Position numbers and translations under genes: made by a program. A model generated the notes under the pieces. It made no database searches and was not told the DNA's origin. It saw nothing but the letters and a program-made list of their open reading frames with translations. 64,000 nt of DNA from Bacillota bacterium (GTDB lineage Bacteria > Bacillota > Clostridia > Lachnospirales > Lachnospiraceae): NCBI GenBank assembly GCA_023663285.1, contig JAMPHT010000010.1, forward strand, positions 1-64,000. The letters are read 5' to 3'. Below, piece after piece: positions 17,567-26,469 of the stretch (position 1 is the stretch's first letter; each line of letters opens with the position of its first letter).

Positions 17567-18025
17567 ATGGAGATCAAGGAGTATTTTGCCTCAACTGACA
17601 GGGAGTACTGGCTGGATCAGATCAGGGAGAGCGATTGGGCCGCAGGACAGTTTTTATATGAGCTTCTGAGCAAAAATGAATTCCGTAAGCTGTGCGGAGA
17701 AACGGCCAGAGTCTTTCTGCTGACGGACAGCGGGAAATTAGTTTCCTTCTGCACCCTGGCGGAGCAGGACGATGTGCGGGACAGCGGGTTCGGTCCGTGG
17801 ATTGGATTTGTTTATACTTTTCCGCAATATAGAGGACGCCGCTATATGGGGATCCTTCTGGAGTATGCGTATGAGACCGCAAAAAATGAGGGGGCGGCTC
17901 AGATATATATTTCTACAGGAGAAACAGGGCTGTACGAAAAATACGGGTATTCGTTTTATCGGATGATGAAGGATATGAACGGTGAGGATTCCAGGGTATA
18001 CAGGATAAAAACAGACAAAAAGTGA
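17567..18025 (+). CDS. GNAT-family N-acetyltransferase
   Basis: A 152-residue protein with the acetyl-CoA binding pattern of GNAT enzymes: the beta strand GFVYTFPQYRGRRYMGILLE (about residues 84-103, where Q/RxxGxG/A is read as QYRGRRYMG), then an amphipathic helix and the strand QIYISTGETGLYEKYGYSF. It sits 25 bp after hisS and 4 bp before aspS, so it is cotranscribed with both. The substrate is unknown. The ribosome site is GAAGGGATGC before ATG. Confidence 0.85.
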   Translation: MEIKEYFASTDREYWLDQIRESDWAAGQFLYELLSKNEFRKLCGETARVFLLTDSGKLVSFCTLAEQDDVRDSGFGPWIGFVYTFPQYRGRRYMGILLEYAYETAKNEGAAQIYISTGETGLYEKYGYSFYRMMKDMNGEDSRVYRIKTDKK

Positions 18026-18029
18026 GGAC

Positions 18030-19835
18030 ATGAAAATGGCAGAGTCAATGAAGGGATTGAAGAGAACAAACCGCTGCGGCGAGCTTTCCGCGGCCAATGC
18101 AGGAGAGACCGTCACCGTCATGGGATGGGTACAGAAGCAGAGGAACAAGGGCGGCATTATCTTTGTAGATCTGCGGGATCGCTCCGGTATACTGCAGGTT
18201 ATTTTTGAAGAGAGTGACTGCGGCATAGAGAGCTTTCAGAAAGCGGAGAAGGTGCGCAGCGAGTTCGTCATTGCCGTTGTGGGCAGGGTGGAGAAGCGGG
18301 GAGGCGCCGTCAATGAGAATCTTTCCACCGGTGAGATCGAGGTCCGGGCACAGCAGATACGCATCTTAGCGGAGGCGGAGACGCCGCCCTTTCCCATTGA
18401 AGCGGATTCCAAAACAAAGGAGGAGCTGCGGCTGAAATACCGCTATCTGGATTTGAGAAGACCGGATCTGCAGCGGAACCTGATGCTGCGCAGCAGGATC
18501 ACCACCACTATCCGCACCTTTTTAAGCGAGGAGGGCTTCCTGGAGATCGAGACTCCGATTTTGAATAAATCCACTCCTGAGGGAGCCAGGGACTATCTGG
18601 TGCCAAGCCGTGTCCATCCCGGCGCCTTTTATGCGCTGCCCCAGTCCCCTCAGATATTCAAGCAGCTGCTGATGTGTTCCGGCTATGATCGTTACTTCCA
18701 GGTGGCAAAGTGCTTCCGGGACGAGGACCTGCGGGCGGACAGGCAGCCGGAATTTACCCAGGTGGATCTGGAGATGTCCTTTGTGGACGTGGATGATGTG
18801 ATAGACGCTACCGAGAGAATGGTGGCAAAGGTGTGCGAAGAGGCCATCGGTCTCAAGGTGCAGCTTCCCATTCGGCGCATGACCTGGGAGGAGGCCATGA
18901 ACAGGTTCGGCTCCGACAAGCCGGATACCCGTTTCGACATGGAACTGACGGATGTGTCAGAAACGGTCAAAAACTGCGGGTTCGGCGTGTTTACCAGCGC
19001 TCTGGAGGCAGGAGGAAGCGTCAGGGGCGTCAATGTAAAGGGCCAGGCGGAAATGCCCAGGAAAAAGATCGACGCCCTGGTGGAATTTGCAAAGGGCTAT
19101 GGCGCAAAGGGACTGGCCTATCTGTCCGTGATGCCGGACGGTACTTATAAGTCCTCCTTTGCAAAGTTTATGACCGAGGAAGAATCAAAGGCGCTGGTGG
19201 AAGCCATGGGCGGTGAGCCGGGAGATCTGCTGCTCTTTGCCGCAGACAGGCTGAAGATCGTGTGGTCTGTGCTGGGGGCATTGCGCTGTGAGCTTGCAAG
19301 GCAGCTGGACCTGATCGATAACGACAGATTTGATTTCCTGTGGATCACCGAGTTCCCCCAGTTTGAGTGGAGCGACGAGGAGGAGCGGTTTGTGGCAATG
19401 CACCATCCCTTTACCATGCCTATGGAGGAGGATCTGGACAGGCTGGAATCCGACCCCGGCAGCGTCAGGGCGAAAGCATACGATATCGTATTGAACGGCG
19501 TGGAGCTGGGAGGCGGCAGCGTCAGAATCTTTCAGAGCGACGTGCAGGAGAGAATGTTCCGGGCTTTGGGCTTTACGGATGAGAAGGCCCATGAGCAGTT
19601 CGGGTTCCTGTTGGACGCCTTTAAATACGGGGTTCCCCCTCATGCAGGGCTTGCCATCGGCCTGGACCGCTTTGTGATGCTGTTAGTGAAGGCGGAAAGC
19701 ATCAGAGAGGTGATTGCCTTCCCCAAGGTAAAGGACGCGTCCTGCCTGATGTCTCAGGCGCCGGGAACGGTGGAGGAGAAGCAGCTGGAGGAACTGGGCT
19801 TGAAGCTTGCCCTGACGCAGGAGCGGGATGCATGA
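18030..19835 (+). CDS. aspS: Aspartyl-tRNA synthetase
   Basis: A 601-residue bacterial-type class II synthetase. An N-terminal OB-fold anticodon domain (WVQKQRNKGGIIFVDLRDRSG) is followed by the catalytic core, with motif 2 near FRDEDLRADRQPEFTQVDLE, the inserted GAD domain in the middle, and motif 3 GLAIGLDRFVML near the C-terminus. The length matches the family (about 590). It may charge tRNA-Asp only or also tRNA-Asn, which cannot be judged here. Its stop overlaps the next ATG, so the LytTR regulator is translationally coupled. ATG 18036 is an alternative start. Confidence 0.95.
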   Translation: MKMAESMKGLKRTNRCGELSAANAGETVTVMGWVQKQRNKGGIIFVDLRDRSGILQVIFEESDCGIESFQKAEKVRSEFVIAVVGRVEKRGGAVNENLSTGEIEVRAQQIRILAEAETPPFPIEADSKTKEELRLKYRYLDLRRPDLQRNLMLRSRITTTIRTFLSEEGFLEIETPILNKSTPEGARDYLVPSRVHPGAFYALPQSPQIFKQLLMCSGYDRYFQVAKCFRDEDLRADRQPEFTQVDLEMSFVDVDDVIDATERMVAKVCEEAIGLKVQLPIRRMTWEEAMNRFGSDKPDTRFDMELTDVSETVKNCGFGVFTSALEAGGSVRGVNVKGQAEMPRKKIDALVEFAKGYGAKGLAYLSVMPDGTYKSSFAKFMTEEESKALVEAMGGEPGDLLLFAADRLKIVWSVLGALRCELARQLDLIDNDRFDFLWITEFPQFEWSDEEERFVAMHHPFTMPMEEDLDRLESDPGSVRAKAYDIVLNGVELGGGSVRIFQSDVQERMFRALGFTDEKAHEQFGFLLDAFKYGVPPHAGLAIGLDRFVMLLVKAESIREVIAFPKVKDASCLMSQAPGTVEEKQLEELGLKLALTQERDA

Positions 19836-20545
19836 ATATAGCCATTGTGGAGGACGAGGCAGCACACAGCAGGCTGCTGCAGCAGTATATTCAGGCCTGG
19901 GCGGAGGCAGGGGGCAAAGCCGTTCATATCCTTTCCTATGAAAATGCCGAAAGCTTTCTGTTTGGCTTGGAGGATGGAGCGCCGGACGCCGTGTTTGCGG
20001 ATATCCAGATGCCCGGAATGAACGGGATGGATATGGTGAGGAAGCTGCGGGAGAAGGACAGTGCCATACCGGTGATATTTACCACAGGGCTGTCCGATTA
20101 TCTTAGAGAGGGCTACGAGGTGCAGGCCCTCCACTATCTGATCAAACCTATATCGGCGGAAAAGGTAGCTGAATGCATGGACAGGGTGTGCAGCCGGAAC
20201 AATGCCCGGAACCTGTTTATGGTTAGACATGAAGGCGGCATGGTAAGACTGGATCTGGGGGAGACGAATTACTGCGAGGCGGAGGGGCATTACACAAGGT
20301 TTGCCATGGCGGACAGGACCTCCATTCGGGTGCTGCGGAGTATTTCGGAGCTGGAGAAGGAGTTGCCGGGGAAGGCTTTTGCCAAATGCCATCGTTCTTA
20401 TCTGTGCAATCTGGAGAATGTAAAACAAATCATGCAGGATAGAGTTATCTTTGACAACGGGGAGTCCGTTCCGGTGAGCAGGAGGCTGTATCAGGAGTTT
20501 AACCGGAGGTTTATAGAGTTTTACAGGGGATGTGAAAAGGGATGA
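19832..20545 (+). CDS. LytTR-family response regulator
   Basis: A 237-residue regulator of the AgrA/LytR type. The receiver domain (1-120) has the acidic pair VEDE, phospho-acceptor Asp in VFADIQMPGMNGMD (about residue 54), and Lys in YLIKPI. The LytTR DNA-binding domain (about 135-235) holds the typical FAKCHRSYLCNLENVKQI. The ATG overlaps the aspS stop, and the kinase ATG overlaps its own stop, both as ATGA. It probably controls genes for peptides or exporters such as the ABC pair downstream; no target repeat was identified. Confidence 0.9.
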   Translation: MNIAIVEDEAAHSRLLQQYIQAWAEAGGKAVHILSYENAESFLFGLEDGAPDAVFADIQMPGMNGMDMVRKLREKDSAIPVIFTTGLSDYLREGYEVQALHYLIKPISAEKVAECMDRVCSRNNARNLFMVRHEGGMVRLDLGETNYCEAEGHYTRFAMADRTSIRVLRSISELEKELPGKAFAKCHRSYLCNLENVKQIMQDRVIFDNGESVPVSRRLYQEFNRRFIEFYRGCEKG

Positions 20546-21288
20546 TGATTCTTTGGATAGCAGCAGGGCTTCTTCTCTTCCTGGGGCTGCTGCTTGGGGG
20601 AAGGGTCTGGATCGGCAGGCTGGTGGACCGGCGGATCGGCCGCTATCAGAGCGATCTGCTTAAAAGGCACTGCGAGGAAGTGGAAAATATGTACAGGCAG
20701 ACCAGGGGCTGGCGGCATGACTACCACAATCATATCCAGACCATGAAAGCCTATCTGGCTTTTGGGGAGACGGACAAGCTTAAGAGTTATCTTGACAGGC
20801 TGGACGAGGATCTTACTACCGTTGACACCGTGATCAAGACGGGCAATGTGATGATCGACGCGATCTTAAACAGCAAGCTGTCTCTGGCAAGGGAAAAACA
20901 GATCGCCGTGGAGGCTAAGGCCATCGTTCCTCCGCAGCTGGATATTTCCGAGGTAGACCTGTCGCTGATCATCGGGAACCTGATGGACAATGCCATGGAA
21001 GCCTGTCTTGGGATCGAGGAAGAAAGCCGACGGTTTATCCGGGTCTATATTGATACCATCAAGGGTCAGCTGTATATTTATGTCATGAATGCCGTGAACG
21101 GGCGGCCGGGGAAAAAGCGGGAGGAGAACCGCCAGGTCAGGTATCTGTCCACCAAGGACGGAAGGAATCATGGCTTCGGACTGATGCGGATCGATCGGGT
21201 GGTGGCAAGGTGTAAGGGATATATTGACAGGCAGGACGAGGAAAATGTATTTGCCACGGAGATCCTTCTGCCGTTGGTGCACGAATGA
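20542..21288 (+). CDS. Short GHKL-type sensor kinase
   Basis: A 248-residue kinase of the AgrC/GHKL class. It has one membrane helix (about 1-20), a histidine box in WRHDYHNHIQTMKAYL (His near residue 57), an N-box in IIGNLMDNAMEACL and a G-box in NHGFGLMRIDRVV. AgrC kinases normally have six or more membrane helices for pheromone binding. This one lacks such a sensor, so it may depend on another protein for its signal or sense a cytoplasmic cue. It is cotranscribed with the LytTR regulator and its end forms the left arm of a terminator. Confidence 0.88.
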   Translation: MMILWIAAGLLLFLGLLLGGRVWIGRLVDRRIGRYQSDLLKRHCEEVENMYRQTRGWRHDYHNHIQTMKAYLAFGETDKLKSYLDRLDEDLTTVDTVIKTGNVMIDAILNSKLSLAREKQIAVEAKAIVPPQLDISEVDLSLIIGNLMDNAMEACLGIEEESRRFIRVYIDTIKGQLYIYVMNAVNGRPGKKREENRQVRYLSTKDGRNHGFGLMRIDRVVARCKGYIDRQDEENVFATEILLPLVHE

Positions 21289-21308
21289 GACCATTCGTGC
21301 ATTTTTTG
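21279..21308 (+). terminator. Terminator at the end of the LytTR/GHKL operon
   Basis: GCACGAATG (21279-21287) pairs perfectly with CATTCGTGC (21292-21300), followed by ATTTTTT. The kinase stop codon (TGA 21286-21288) lies in the hairpin. It separates the two-component operon from the ABC exporter genes. Confidence 0.85.
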
Positions 21309-21336
21309 TTTGTGGCGGCGAGAATGGTGCTATGAT
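21309..21336 (+). promoter_or_regulatory. Possible extended -10 promoter for ABC pair
   Basis: TGCTATGAT (21328-21336) is an extended -10 element; a weak TTTGTG (21309-21314) lies 16 bp upstream. It follows the terminator directly and would start a leader of about 235 nt before the ABC gene at 21577. The leader contains the direct repeat GAGGACTGC[AG]GCAG[CT]GT but no convincing gene. Confidence 0.35.
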
Positions 21337-21576
21337 AAGCCGGATGAAAGAGAAGAGCGAATGCCGGCAGAGTGTTTTCGCAGATGACCCGCAGGAAGGG
21401 CAGAGGACTGCAGCAGCGTGTAGGGGCGGAGGACTGCGGCAGTGTACCCAAGGAGAGGAAACTGCCCGGCAGGAGGGCGTAAGGGGAACAGAGGCAGCAG
21501 GCCGGATAATGTGTGAGCTGAGCCGGGACATATTTGCAGGCGGTACGTCAGAAAATGAGGTTGGAGGCGTAGAAAA

Positions 21577-23544
21577 ATGAAGCAGACGAAAACCAAAACA
21601 AAAGCGCAGACAGAAACAAAAGCGCAAGCGGAAACAAAAGCGCAAGCAGAAACAAAAGCGCAAGCAGAAACAAAAGCACAGACAGAAACAAAAGCGCAGA
21701 CAGAAACAAAAGCACAGACAGGAACACAGTACGAAAAGACCTACAATATCTTACAGAACATAGGCTATTATTTTACGCTATACAGGCGCACCATTCCCGT
21801 ATTTTTGTGGCTGTGCCTTGCGGAGATCGTTTTTGGCGCCATACAGCCTCTTTTCGGTATTTATCTGCCCAAGCTGGCGGTGGATCTGGTGACGGAGGGA
21901 GTCACCTGGCAGCGGCTGCTCATTACGCTGGGGGTATTCGGGCTGCTGTACTTAAGCGTGCAGGTGGTAGAGACGGCCAGCGGGCACGGGAAATATTTTC
22001 TCTATAATAGCAGGCGGAACCTCCTGCTGGCCAACTTATTCTTAAAGAGCCTGCGGGTACCTTATCGCTATGTGGAGGAGGGAGCCGCCAAGGAGCTGTA
22101 CTGGAAGGCGCTGGGGGTGGTGGACAGGGGAGACTGGAGCGCTGTCTGTAAGATGACCTACGGCACCATCGACATTATTAAAAATGTGATCAGCTTCGCG
22201 TTGTACGGCACTGTGCTCAGCTTTTTAAGCCCCTGGGTGGCGGCGCTGCTGTTTACGCTGTCTCTGCTACAGTATGTCATCAGCCTCTCCAAAATCAAAT
22301 ATATGGAGAAATTCCGGGAAGAGGATGCGGATCTGGCAAAGAAGAGGACCTATGTCTTTAACAATGCCATAGGAAACCGGAATGCAGCCAAGGACGTGAG
22401 GATCTTCGGGATGAAGGGCTGGCTGAACAAGCAAAAGGATATGCTGTTAGACAGGAGCAGAAGGCTGGAGAAGCGGAAGGGAATGGCGGAGTACCGTTAC
22501 TGGCAGCTGGGCAGCCTGCTGACCTTGGCCAGAGATATATTTGCCTATGCTTATCTGCTGAAGCAGGTGTTTGACGAAAGCGTGGGTCCGGGAGAATTTG
22601 TGCTGTACTTTGGAGCTATTACCGGCTTTTCCGGATTCTTAGGAAGCATCATGGACGGATTGGCACAGCTGCGCAGCGGCTCCAGAGATACCAGCTTTTA
22701 CAGGACCTATATGGATCTGCCGGAGGAGGACCTGCATATCGGAAACAGGCATATTTCGGAATTGGAGCAGCCGGTGTCCATAGAATTTCGGGATGTGTCC
22801 TTTTCCTATGACGACGGGGAGAGCAAAATCTTCGACCATTTTAACCTGAAAATAAACGCCGGGGAAAAGCTGGCCCTGGTGGGAGTCAACGGCGCGGGAA
22901 AGAGTACTCTGGTGAAGCTGCTCTGCGGGATGTACGATCCGGACGAGGGCGCCATCCTGATAGGGGGCGTGGACAGAAACGAATTTCCCAGAGCGGAGCT
23001 GTTTCAGCTGTTTTCCGCCGTTTTTCAGGAGGCGTTCCTGCTGCCTGTGACGGTGGCGGAAAATCTTACCTTTGAAAGTGAGTATGATGAGAAAAGAGCC
23101 TGGCAGGCATTGGAGGATGCAGGGCTTTCGGAGAAGTTCCGGGAAAAGGGCTTTACCATGGATACCTTTTTTGACAAGGACATGGACGAGAACGGGGCGG
23201 AGCTGTCGGGAGGAGAGACCCAGCGTTTCCTGCTGGCAAGGGCTCTCTATAAGGACGCGCCTGTGCTGGTGCTGGATGAGCCCACGGCGGCGCTGGACCC
23301 TATTGCGGAATCGGAGATCTATGACAACTATGCCCGATTTTCCGATGGTAAGACGGCGATCTTTATTTCCCACAGACTGGCCAGCACCCGGTTTTCAGAC
23401 CGGATCGTGCTGCTTGGGGAAGGCGGCATTCTGGAGGAGGGAAGCCACCAGGAGCTGATGGACCGTAAAGGGGCTTACGCGGAAATGTTTGAGGTGCAGA
23501 GCCGTTACTATGCTAAGGATCGGCTGGAAAAGGAGGTGTTTTAA
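21577..23544 (+). CDS. ABC exporter half A, with repeat-rich N-terminus
   Basis: A 655-residue permease-ATPase. Residues 6-47 are seven hexapeptide repeats of type TKAQTE, hydrophilic and probably cytoplasmic. Membrane helices span about 65-350, and the nucleotide-binding domain follows with Walker A GVNGAGKST, signature LSGGETQRF, Walker B VLVLDEPTAALD and an H-loop in ISHRLAS. The next gene is a similar half-transporter starting 3 bp after this stop, so the two likely form a heterodimer. The signature SGGE[TA]Q in both is typical of one exporter subgroup in Clostridia. Peptide or lipid export is possible. The start has GGAGG upstream. Confidence 0.88.
   Translation: MKQTKTKTKAQTETKAQAETKAQAETKAQAETKAQTETKAQTETKAQTGTQYEKTYNILQNIGYYFTLYRRTIPVFLWLCLAEIVFGAIQPLFGIYLPKLAVDLVTEGVTWQRLLITLGVFGLLYLSVQVVETASGHGKYFLYNSRRNLLLANLFLKSLRVPYRYVEEGAAKELYWKALGVVDRGDWSAVCKMTYGTIDIIKNVISFALYGTVLSFLSPWVAALLFTLSLLQYVISLSKIKYMEKFREEDADLAKKRTYVFNNAIGNRNAAKDVRIFGMKGWLNKQKDMLLDRSRRLEKRKGMAEYRYWQLGSLLTLARDIFAYAYLLKQVFDESVGPGEFVLYFGAITGFSGFLGSIMDGLAQLRSGSRDTSFYRTYMDLPEEDLHIGNRHISELEQPVSIEFRDVSFSYDDGESKIFDHFNLKINAGEKLALVGVNGAGKSTLVKLLCGMYDPDEGAILIGGVDRNEFPRAELFQLFSAVFQEAFLLPVTVAENLTFESEYDEKRAWQALEDAGLSEKFREKGFTMDTFFDKDMDENGAELSGGETQRFLLARALYKDAPVLVLDEPTAALDPIAESEIYDNYARFSDGKTAIFISHRLASTRFSDRIVLLGEGGILEEGSHQELMDRKGAYAEMFEVQSRYYAKDRLEKEVF
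21592..21717 (+). repeat. 18-bp in-frame tandem repeat, 7 copies
   Basis: Seven 18-bp units encode TKAQ[TA][EG] at the N-terminus of the ABC exporter. Units differ only at a few third or first codon positions. They are translated and have no spacers, so they are not a CRISPR. Confidence 0.9.
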
Positions 23545-23546
23545 GG

Positions 23547-25427
23547 ATGCTTGAGGAATCAAAACTTTTGGAAAAGCAGTCCTTTCGGCAGCAGCTTGAC
23601 AATGTGCGGCAGGTGATGAAGCTGCTTGTGAGCCTTGATCGGGGCTATGTGCCGCTTAATCTGGTTTCCGTCCTTCTGGCGGTGGGCTTGACTTACGGGG
23701 GAATGCTGCTGTCTGCCTATGTGCTGAATCAGGTTGCAGGAGGGTTTGAATTTTCACAGCTGCTGGGGCAGGTTATTTTCGGCGTGGTATTTTTAAGCCT
23801 GGGAAGATCGGCGGAAAACATCCTGAATCGACGGATAGACGTGAGAAGTCAGGTGCTTTCGGAAAGGCATCAGGCCCTGCAGCAGGAAAAGATCATGCAG
23901 CTGGACTTTTCGCTGCTGGACAGTCCCAGGCTGAAGGAGATACAGGAGAGGATACGGATGGACGGCAACTGGGGCGCCGGTATTTTCAGTATGCTCTGGC
24001 AGGGAAAGGGCGTATTGGGTAATCTGGTGGAGCTGGTGGCAGCGGTGATCATCGGAGCCCCTGTGTTTGCCTGGTTTGGAAAGAGCGACCTGGGATGGGT
24101 CTCTGCCATTCTGCTTCTGCTGTGTCTGTGTCTGGGAATCTGTATGAAGCTGTTTCGGTATTTCAGGAATAAGACTCTTTATGTCATGTTTCATGTGCCT
24201 GACAGGGAGGAGAAGAAGTTCCTGTGGAATTATATATGGGATTTTGCCTACGGGTCCTGGCGTTACCGCTACGGCAACGGCAAGGATGTGAGGATCTACA
24301 ACAGCTATGAGGTGATGAAGCGCTGGACCTATGACAAGCTGCAGGGAAAGGAATGGAAGGATTATACGATAAAGCGGCCCGCAATCGGTGAGGGCGGCAG
24401 TGACGGAGTCTGGTCAGCCATGTATGTGCTTTCGGTCATAGGAGCCTATTGTATAGTGGCTCTGGCGGCATTGAAGGGGAATATGCCGGTGGGCTCTCTG
24501 GTCCTGTACGCCGGATGCCTTTCCAACATTCTGAATCAGGCGTTAAATGTTGTGCAGGGGTGCCGGGAGGTCAGCCTGACGGCCAGAAAGCAGATCGGGG
24601 TCATGGAGCTTTTGGAGCTGTCCGATGAGATGTACAAGGGCTCCCTGCCCATGGAGAAGCGCAGCGATAATGAATACCGCATTGAATTCAAGAATGTTTC
24701 CTTCAAATATCCGGGGAGCGAGACTTACGCCCTGAAGGATTTTTCCGTGGAGCTTAAGGTGGGGGAGCGGCTTGCCATTGTGGGCAGGAACGGTTCCGGG
24801 AAAACCACCATGATAAAGCTGCTGTGCAGGCTGTACGACCCGCAGGAGGGGGAGATATTGGTCAACGGCGTGGATATCAGGAAGTTCCGCCATGATGAGT
24901 ATTCCAGGCTTTTTTCCGTGGTGTTTCAGGACTATGTGCTCTTTGCCCTGATGCTGGCGGAAAATATTGCGGTAGACAAGGAGTATGACAGGGAAAAGGT
25001 GCAGCGGTGCCTTAAAGACGCAGGCTTCGGGGAACGGCTGGCGAAGCTGGGAGAGAAAGGGATCGAGAGTTACCTCTACAAGGATTACACGGACGAGGGG
25101 ATAGAGATCAGCGGCGGGGAGGCCCAGAAGCTGGCCATTGCCAGGGCTATATACAAGGAGGCGCCCTTTGTGCTGCTGGATGAGCCAACGGCGGCGCTGG
25201 ACCCCATTGCGGAGGCGGAGATCTACCACAATTTTGACAAGATCGCCGGAGACAAGACTGCCATCTATATCAGCCACAGGCTGTCCTCCTGCCGGTTCTG
25301 TGACAAGATCGCCGTGTTTGACCAAGGAAGGCTGGTGCAGATGGGCAGCCACGAGGAGCTGCTGGCTCAGGAAGGGGGAGTCTATGCTTCCCTTTGGAGC
25401 GCGCAGGCGAAGTATTATGAGATGTAA
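23547..25427 (+). CDS. ABC exporter half B
   Basis: A 626-residue permease-ATPase with membrane helices in about residues 25-330 and a nucleotide-binding domain with Walker A GRNGSGKTT, signature ISGGEAQKLA, Walker B FVLLDEPTAALD and H-loop ISHRLSS. It starts 3 bp after half A, with AGGAGGTG overlapping the end of that gene. Both ATPase sites look catalytically intact, unlike the asymmetric pair at 28-32 kb. It probably pairs with half A. A terminator follows. Confidence 0.88.
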   Translation: MLEESKLLEKQSFRQQLDNVRQVMKLLVSLDRGYVPLNLVSVLLAVGLTYGGMLLSAYVLNQVAGGFEFSQLLGQVIFGVVFLSLGRSAENILNRRIDVRSQVLSERHQALQQEKIMQLDFSLLDSPRLKEIQERIRMDGNWGAGIFSMLWQGKGVLGNLVELVAAVIIGAPVFAWFGKSDLGWVSAILLLLCLCLGICMKLFRYFRNKTLYVMFHVPDREEKKFLWNYIWDFAYGSWRYRYGNGKDVRIYNSYEVMKRWTYDKLQGKEWKDYTIKRPAIGEGGSDGVWSAMYVLSVIGAYCIVALAALKGNMPVGSLVLYAGCLSNILNQALNVVQGCREVSLTARKQIGVMELLELSDEMYKGSLPMEKRSDNEYRIEFKNVSFKYPGSETYALKDFSVELKVGERLAIVGRNGSGKTTMIKLLCRLYDPQEGEILVNGVDIRKFRHDEYSRLFSVVFQDYVLFALMLAENIAVDKEYDREKVQRCLKDAGFGERLAKLGEKGIESYLYKDYTDEGIEISGGEAQKLAIARAIYKEAPFVLLDEPTAALDPIAEAEIYHNFDKIAGDKTAIYISHRLSSCRFCDKIAVFDQGRLVQMGSHEELLAQEGGVYASLWSAQAKYYEM

Positions 25428-25469
25428 TGAACCGGCCTATAACATCAAGGCATCTGAATAGTGTAAATC

Positions 25470-25502
25470 AAGCTCTCGTTTTTATTGAAAACGGGGGCTT
25501 TT
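25470..25502 (+). terminator. Terminator after ABC exporter pair
   Basis: AAGCTCTCGTTTT (25470-25482) pairs, with G-U contacts, with AAAACGGGGGCTT (25488-25500), and the 3' arm ends in a short T run. It lies 42 bp after the ABC stop and before the restriction-modification genes. Confidence 0.7.
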
Positions 25503-25563
25503 GATGTTAGAATGTATTTGAAAGAATTGAAAAGTCAGTATTAAATTTTGGAGAAGAATAAGT

Positions 25564-26439
25564 ATGATCGAGAAAGTATATATTCCACCGATAAAAATAC
25601 AGGGCATCAAAACGAAAATCGTACCGTTGATTTCAGAAGTGGCTTGGATCGATGATGCTACGGTATGGATAGAGCCCTTTATGGGTTCGGGCGTTGTTGG
25701 GTTTAATCTGGCGCCTGAGAGGGCTGTATTTGCTGATACAAATCCTCATACGATAAAATTGTATAACGCTATAAAAGCAGGGGATATAACATCATATAGT
25801 GTCAGGGAATTTTTGGAAAGAGAAGGGAAAAAGCTGGAGGAGAAGGATGATAAATATTACTACTATATAAGAGACAGATTTAACGAAGAACAGAATCCGC
25901 TGGATTTTCTGTTTTTGAACAGAAGCTGTTTTAACGGTATGATTAGATTTAACCGCAACTATCAATTTAATGTACCATATGGGCATAAGCCGGAAAGATT
26001 TGCCAAGGCCTATGTTACAAAAGTTGTCAATCAGGTAAAAAGGCTGGAAACGATTTTCGCAGGCGCAGATTGGGAATTCAAATGTCAGTCATTTGAACAG
26101 ACAATAGATGAAGCTGCCTGCAATTCGTTTATATATTGCGATCCGCCATATATAGGGAGGCATGTGGACTATTATGACAGTTGGGACGTAGAGCATGAAA
26201 TAAGGCTGCATGATGCGTTGGTCAAGTCGGGAGCACATTTTATGCTGTCAACATGGGATAAAAATAAGTATAGAGAAAATGAATATATTGATACGATTTG
26301 GAAAGATTGTCATAAGGTAAATCAGGAGCATTTTTATCATGTGGGAGCGAAGGAGTCCAATAGAAACGCTATGCTGGAAGCACTGCTGATGAACTATGAT
26401 CCCGCAGATATTCCATTGCGCGGGAAAAGGACGGGATAA
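25564..26439 (+). CDS. DNA adenine methyltransferase, D12 class (EcoRV type)
   Basis: A 291-residue N6-adenine methyltransferase. Motif I for AdoMet binding is WIEPFMGSGVVGFN (residues 35-48) and the catalytic motif IV is DPPY at 193-196. The order and the short N-terminal KTKIVPLI fit the alpha/D12 class that includes Dam and M.EcoRV. It would protect the host by methylating the site cut by the nuclease encoded 30 bp downstream. The pair is AT-rich against its neighbours and lies between an exporter operon and a phosphopantetheinyl transferase gene, which suggests transfer. No controller protein gene is visible. The target is probably GATATC or related, inferred from the nuclease. Confidence 0.88.
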   Translation: MIEKVYIPPIKIQGIKTKIVPLISEVAWIDDATVWIEPFMGSGVVGFNLAPERAVFADTNPHTIKLYNAIKAGDITSYSVREFLEREGKKLEEKDDKYYYYIRDRFNEEQNPLDFLFLNRSCFNGMIRFNRNYQFNVPYGHKPERFAKAYVTKVVNQVKRLETIFAGADWEFKCQSFEQTIDEAACNSFIYCDPPYIGRHVDYYDSWDVEHEIRLHDALVKSGAHFMLSTWDKNKYRENEYIDTIWKDCHKVNQEHFYHVGAKESNRNAMLEALLMNYDPADIPLRGKRTG

Positions 26440-26469
26440 GGCGGCAGATCAAAAAACAAAGGAGACGAT

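Noticed and set aside
21332..21580. Small ORF of 82 codons before the ABC pair, possible signal peptide
   Set aside because: No ribosome site, it starts inside the likely -10 region, and the composition looks like random reading of a GC-rich leader.
21592..21717. Short regular repeats as a CRISPR array
   Set aside because: Units are 18 bp, contiguous and translated in frame; there are no spacers and no cas genes.
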